Shown here piece after piece: positions 60,905-64,000 of a stretch of DNA of 64,000 bases; the first letter of the stretch is position 1; each line of letters opens with the position of its first letter. This DNA is from Sciurus carolinensis. Taxonomy: Eukaryota > Chordata > Mammalia > Rodentia > Sciuridae. Below the pieces are notes generated by a model. The model had not been told where the DNA came from and did not search any database. It worked only from the letters and a program-made list of their open reading frames with translations. The stretch is from positions 96,906,143-96,970,142 of the forward strand of contig NC_062220.1 in NCBI RefSeq assembly GCF_902686445.1, in the 5' to 3' direction. The position numbers and the translations under genes are program-made.

Positions 60905-61200
60905 CCTCTCCAGAGCAAAGAGCCACAGCACCTGCGACTGCTGGTCACCAGCACCCGGCCCAAGAGGGCAGAGAAGCGGCGACCCGGGGCGGTCTCCGGG
61001 GGCCGGGCACACCCGGTACCTCTGGGGCCAGGGTCTGCGGGTCCCTGACGCTCCCGCCGCCGGATCGGGTGTCCGCGTCGCCTGGCCCCAGCCCGGCTCC
61101 GTAGTGCGCCGCACCCGGAGGATATAACCCCACGCAACGGCAGCCAGTAACCCGCAGTTCGCCCCCGCCTCGCGACACCTGTCCTGGCCTCCCGCCGCTC

Positions 61201-61212
61201 TCTGCTGACCTT
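61201..61212 (-). other. AMPH: AMPH exon 1 splice donor
   Basis: Read on the minus strand the junction is GAAAAG|GTCAGC, with the exon's last base at 61210 and the GT at 61209-61208. AAG/GT agrees with the mammalian donor consensus; the C at intron position +3 and A at +4 are weaker than the usual GTRAGT. The break falls between codons 23 and 24 of amphiphysin, as expected from the family. Confidence 0.9.
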
Positions 61213-61278
61213 TTCCTGCGCGCGGTTGAGTCGCTTCTGGACGTTCTTGGCGAAGATGCCAGTCTTGATGTCGGCCAT
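61210..61278 (-). CDS. AMPH: AMPH (amphiphysin) coding exon 1, residues 1-23
   Basis: The minus strand reads ATG at 61278 and continues for 23 codons, beginning MADIKTGIFAKN and ending NRAQEK, which matches the N-terminus of amphiphysin (the paralogue BIN1 starts MAEMGSKG instead). These residues form the amphipathic helix H0 and the start of helix 1 of the N-BAR domain, which inserts into and curves membranes during clathrin-mediated endocytosis at synapses. The start codon has G at -3 and G at +4, a strong Kozak context. The exon ends at AAG followed directly by GTCAGC, a good splice donor in phase 0; in known amphiphysins the next exon begins VLQKLGK. The open frame continues past the donor but loses all resemblance to the family, so the exon end is placed at 61210. 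Only this fragment of a protein of roughly 700 residues is in the window. Confidence 0.95.
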
Positions 61279-61430
61279 GGCTGCGGGTCCCGGGAGCTGA
61301 GAGGAGCTGAGCGCGCAGCAGGGCCGGCGGCGGCGCGGAGGAGCGGGAGGAGGAGGAGGAGGAAGAGGAGGAGGAGCGGGAGGAGGAGGAGCAGAAGAGG
61401 CGGTGAGAAGCAGCGAGCGAGAGATGGGTG
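61279..61430 (-). other. AMPH: AMPH 5' untranslated region (predicted)
   Basis: This is the G+C-rich sequence immediately upstream of the AMPH start codon on the minus strand. It includes the GGA-rich tract, which would be a polypyrimidine CCU tract in the mRNA. The upstream limit is a guess, placed about 30 bases downstream of a weak TTTAA-containing TATA-like motif near 61458-61463. CpG-island promoters usually start at several positions, so the true start could be tens of bases away on either side. Confidence 0.5.
61338..61396. repeat. GGA-rich purine tract in AMPH 5' UTR
   Basis: The plus strand is an almost uninterrupted run of GGA and GAGGA units broken by two GCGGGA spacers. On the AMPH sense strand it is a C/T tract. 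Such tracts are prone to length variation and can form triplex or G-quadruplex-like structures. Confidence 0.85.
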
Positions 61431-61540
61431 AGGGAGGGGCGCGGCGGTGGGACCGGCTTAAAGCCACAGTGCGGAGGCGGGACGCACAGGGACTGGCGCT
61501 GACACCAGGCGGGGAGGGGCGGGGCAAGAGAAAGAAAGGC
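61431..61540 (-). promoter_or_regulatory. AMPH: AMPH core and proximal promoter
   Basis: Upstream of the predicted mRNA start, the sequence holds a perfect GC box GGGGCGGGGC at 61516-61525, a second GGAGGCGGGAC at 61473-61483, and a weak TTTAA-type TATA-like motif at 61458-61463 (minus strand CTTTAAG). This is the layout of a Sp1-driven CpG-island promoter. The boundaries are inferred from sequence composition. I saw no clear RE1/NRSF site, although AMPH is a neuron-enriched gene. Confidence 0.6.
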
Positions 61541-64000
61541 AAGAAGCCCAAATGTCCAGAGGATTTCCAGGATGATGGAAGGGAGGTCAGGAGGCAAAAG
61601 GGATGGAAGTCACACAGTATTCCCAGGGCCCTGAAGCAGCTAAAGGACCTGACCAGAGGCATCCACTTCACCTACCCTGGAAGTTTAAGAAGGACTGCAT
61701 GTCTGTTTGCCCTCAGGAGGTTTACAGCCCAGGGAGGGGGAAAATAAACCAAATCACTGCAGGGCTGCAGGGCGGTATTGCTGCAGTTGAGAGGAAAGGG
61801 GAAGTGACCATCGGTGGCACTTGTTTAAATTTTAAGACTTGAGGTGTGGGGAGGTCCACGTTGAGAAGGGTTAGCTCCTGCAGGCAGCTGCTATGCCTTG
61901 GTCATCTCTGAAATTCCTGTGCTGTGCAGAAACCCTGGCACACTGGCTCCCCAAGAAGGTGAGAGCAATAACCAAGTCCTTCATAATCTCAGGTCAACCC
62001 TGTCTTCCTAACTTGTTGCTTCCTTACAAACCCTCTGGCACCTTTAACCTTGTAGTCCTCTGTATGACTGGCTGAAAGCAAAAAATCATAAAGGTAAACT
62101 TGTCCTCATCTACTCAGAGCTCTTGAAGGCTCTGACCAATGTACCTCAGACTATAGGTTTATTCAGTTCTTGTTTGAAGTGTGAGGGAAGGAAGACAGGT
62201 GAACCCAGCAGAGGTCAGAGGAGGTCAGGGAATGATGAATTCCAGTGAGTATCTGACTGCTCCTCTAAAGAACACTGTTATTTTGGTAACTTCCAGTGAA
62301 TTTCCCCCTAGTATTCACTCTGGGGCAGTCTGTAGTCACCTTGATTCCAGAAAGATGCTGTGGCCAGCTTTAACCAATAAGATGTGGTACAAGGGACTCT
62401 ACCAATTCCAGGCTTGAGCCTTGAGAAGCCAGGCAAGTTTTGCATTCTGGGGAACCCTGTGCCACCACATAGGAAATGCAGCTATTCTGCTGTTAAAAAA
62501 AAAAAAAAAAAAAAAAATTCTGTGGAGAGGTCACATGGGAAGGGAGAAGCAGAGGTTACTTGAAGAAGGGGAGAGGCCCAGATGTCCCAGCCTCCAGCCA
62601 ACTCCCTGACTGAATGCAGCTAACACGCTCATCAGCAAGACCAGCAGGTCTGACCCAGCTGATCCCTACCAGAGTGCAGAATGGTGAGCAAACCAAAAAG
62701 TAATTATTTTAAGTCACTAATTGTGGTAATAGTTTAGCATAAAATAGTCTGTAACTAGAATACCTAGTCTATTTGTTTGGCTCTTTTTTCTCTAGGATGG
62801 CTATCCCAGTTTGCTTAGGAATGAATTGATTCAAATTTTTCATTGCTAAAATTGGGAAGTCCTAGGAAAATCAGGATGAGTTGAACACCCTACTTCCAAT
62901 ATCCCAGGTAAACAGAAGTTGATGTCAGAGAGAGGTCAAGAGAAACTTGATTCCTCCTCTTGGTCAACATGCAGTGGAAAGGGCTGCTCAAAAACCAGAA
63001 ACTTGTCAACTCCCTTCATTGGGGGTCTTCAGAACGTTAGCTGTGCCTTGGGATTTTGACCTTGAGAATACAAGCTTTAGAATGCTGAAATAACTGAAAT
63101 TTTCTGAATCTTATCTATTCAAGGTCACCATTATGATATGAGCCCCAAACTCACCTCTGCTTTGGCATTGGGCCAGCCAGAGCGCCCTCTGCAGTTATCA
63201 ATGCCCTCTCTCTAACAGGCAAGGGACGGATGTTCCAACTGGAAGATACACTTTTTCTCTGCCTCCATAGAGCCCAAGTCATCAATCTCCAACAGTACTG
63301 GCCTCTTTCCTCTCTCACAGTTATCCCCCTCACCCACATTTTTGGAGCTCAACAATTATCTCTTGAAATTGGATTGCAAATGATTAACTTTTGTTATTCA
63401 GATGCTCAAATCTTGTTCTGTAATGTGGGTGGAAAAGGGAGTTTTGTTATTTCTTGATAATTTTATTTGGAAGGCATACCAAGCATATTAAAATGTTAAG
63501 TGTGAACAGTTATCAAACCACTTCATTCCAACCAAGAGATAAATCAGTGTCGATTTTCAGGTTGCCATGTGGCTCCTCCTAGCCACTCTGGAATAACAAC
63601 AGCACTTCAGCTGGCACTTAGTAGATGTTCTATAAATATTTGTTGAAAATGCACAAATGCATGATACTAGCCCTTGAGCATCCATCATGCCATGCGTGAT
63701 GCTAAGGATGAGAGAAACTCATGCCTTAAGAAGCCCAAGCTGGATTCATGAATTCTTCCCTAGTACCTCTTTAAAACCAACCTCTGGCATGCTGGAGCTA
63801 CATAGATGTTAACAGAATAGATGAATCTAGCTTGCCCAGCATGGTAAAAGAGACCCCTGAACATGTATCAACGATTAGCTTGGCAGATCATTATTTCTTC
63901 CCATAACTGCAATAATGGTATTGGGACATGGGTGAAGGATTGGGGGGAGGGGTGCAACTACAATGATCTGAAACATTTTTATGCCATACAGTGGAATCTG
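61541..64000. other. AMPH 5' flanking region, no gene seen
   Basis: Unique-looking sequence upstream of AMPH. It contains a poly(A) run at 62496-62517, and an L2/MIR-like tail near 63600-63650. No open frame here resembles a known protein, and no divergent gene start was recognised. Confidence 0.5.

Larger units (their letters stand above)
1..61209 (-). other. AMPH: AMPH intron 1 (partial; acceptor lies beyond the window)
   Basis: Downstream of the exon 1 donor on the minus strand, no sequence resembling amphiphysin residues 24 onward (VLQKLGKADETKD) preceded by an AG acceptor was recognised. A first intron of more than 61 kb fits what I recall of human AMPH, whose first intron is also very long. 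The interval is dominated by interspersed repeats, listed separately. Exon 2 was searched for by eye only, so a missed short exon is possible but unlikely. Confidence 0.75.
60715..61540. promoter_or_regulatory. CpG island over AMPH exon 1
   Basis: Base composition changes abruptly from the A+T-rich intron to G+C-rich sequence with frequent CG dinucleotides, and falls back beyond about 61540. The island covers exon 1, its promoter and roughly the first 500 bases of intron 1. Long open frames on both strands here (up to 317 codons on the minus strand and 206 on the plus strand) result from the scarcity of A/T-rich stop codons and do not resemble known proteins outside the 23 AMPH codons. Confidence 0.85.

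Noticed and set aside
60484..61104. A 206-codon plus-strand frame over the CpG island.
   Set aside because: It reads through the minisatellite and the antisense of intron 1, shows no family resemblance, and is explained by lack of A/T-rich stop codons.
1..61209. AMPH exon 2 within the window.
   Set aside because: No minus-strand AG followed by VLQKLGK-type coding was recognised by eye, and I recall the human first intron as very long. A translated search with the amphiphysin protein would settle it.
60718..61671. A 317-codon minus-strand frame and a 267-codon overlapping frame through the CpG island.
   Set aside because: Only the 23 codons at 61210-61278 match a protein family. The rest is low-complexity Pro/Ser/Arg-rich text expected from G+C-rich sequence, and a splice donor follows codon 23.
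1..64000. CRISPR arrays, operons, tRNA or rRNA genes, bacterial-type systems.
   Set aside because: None present. The tRNA-like segments are ID SINEs with A-rich tails, and repeats with regular spacing are microsatellites.

Overview
The window is mammalian nuclear DNA from a rodent, most likely a squirrel-type (sciurid or close) species. This rests on composite SINEs that join a 7SL/B1-like left part to an ID/tRNA-like right part (for example 40636-40840 and 43368-43566), on stand-alone ID elements, and on many 5'-truncated L1 3' ends that share one rodent-like ORF2 C-terminus and 3' UTR. No bacterial, plasmid, phage or CRISPR features are present.

Only one protein-coding segment is recognisable: the first coding exon of AMPH (amphiphysin) on the minus strand, 61210-61278. 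It encodes the first 23 residues, the start of the N-BAR domain, and ends in a clean GT splice donor. It lies in a CpG island (about 60715-61540) with GC boxes upstream and a purine-rich GGA tract in the predicted 5' UTR. Everything from 61209 down to base 1 is read as AMPH intron 1, continuing beyond the window; no second exon was recognised. Bases 61541-64000 are 5' flank. Other long open frames are CpG-island shadows or repeat-derived.

The intron is a layered record of transposon insertion. The oldest layer is MIR, L2, MaLR LTRs, Tigger-like DNA transposons and old L1M fragments. Over it lie rodent L1 tails and LTRs, several with target-site duplications (TSDs) that can be read directly: an L1 with a triplicated 3' tail that was later split by an LTR (5353-6781), an ERV2-type solo LTR inside a SINE (13890-14234), an L1 with a telomere-like 3' UTR (14544-14918), a twin-primed inverted L1 (21202-22525), and a MaLR LTR inside an ID SINE (25966-26398). 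The newest layer includes B1-ID and ID SINEs with 14-15 bp exact duplications.

Repeat family names are from memory of consensus sequences, and boundaries without a TSD are approximate. I found no undescribed biological system. The most notable items are the minisatellite just inside the AMPH CpG island, the nested and inverted retroelements, a 15-bp perfect hairpin at 11309-11346, and a possible unclassified LTR at 52933-53390.
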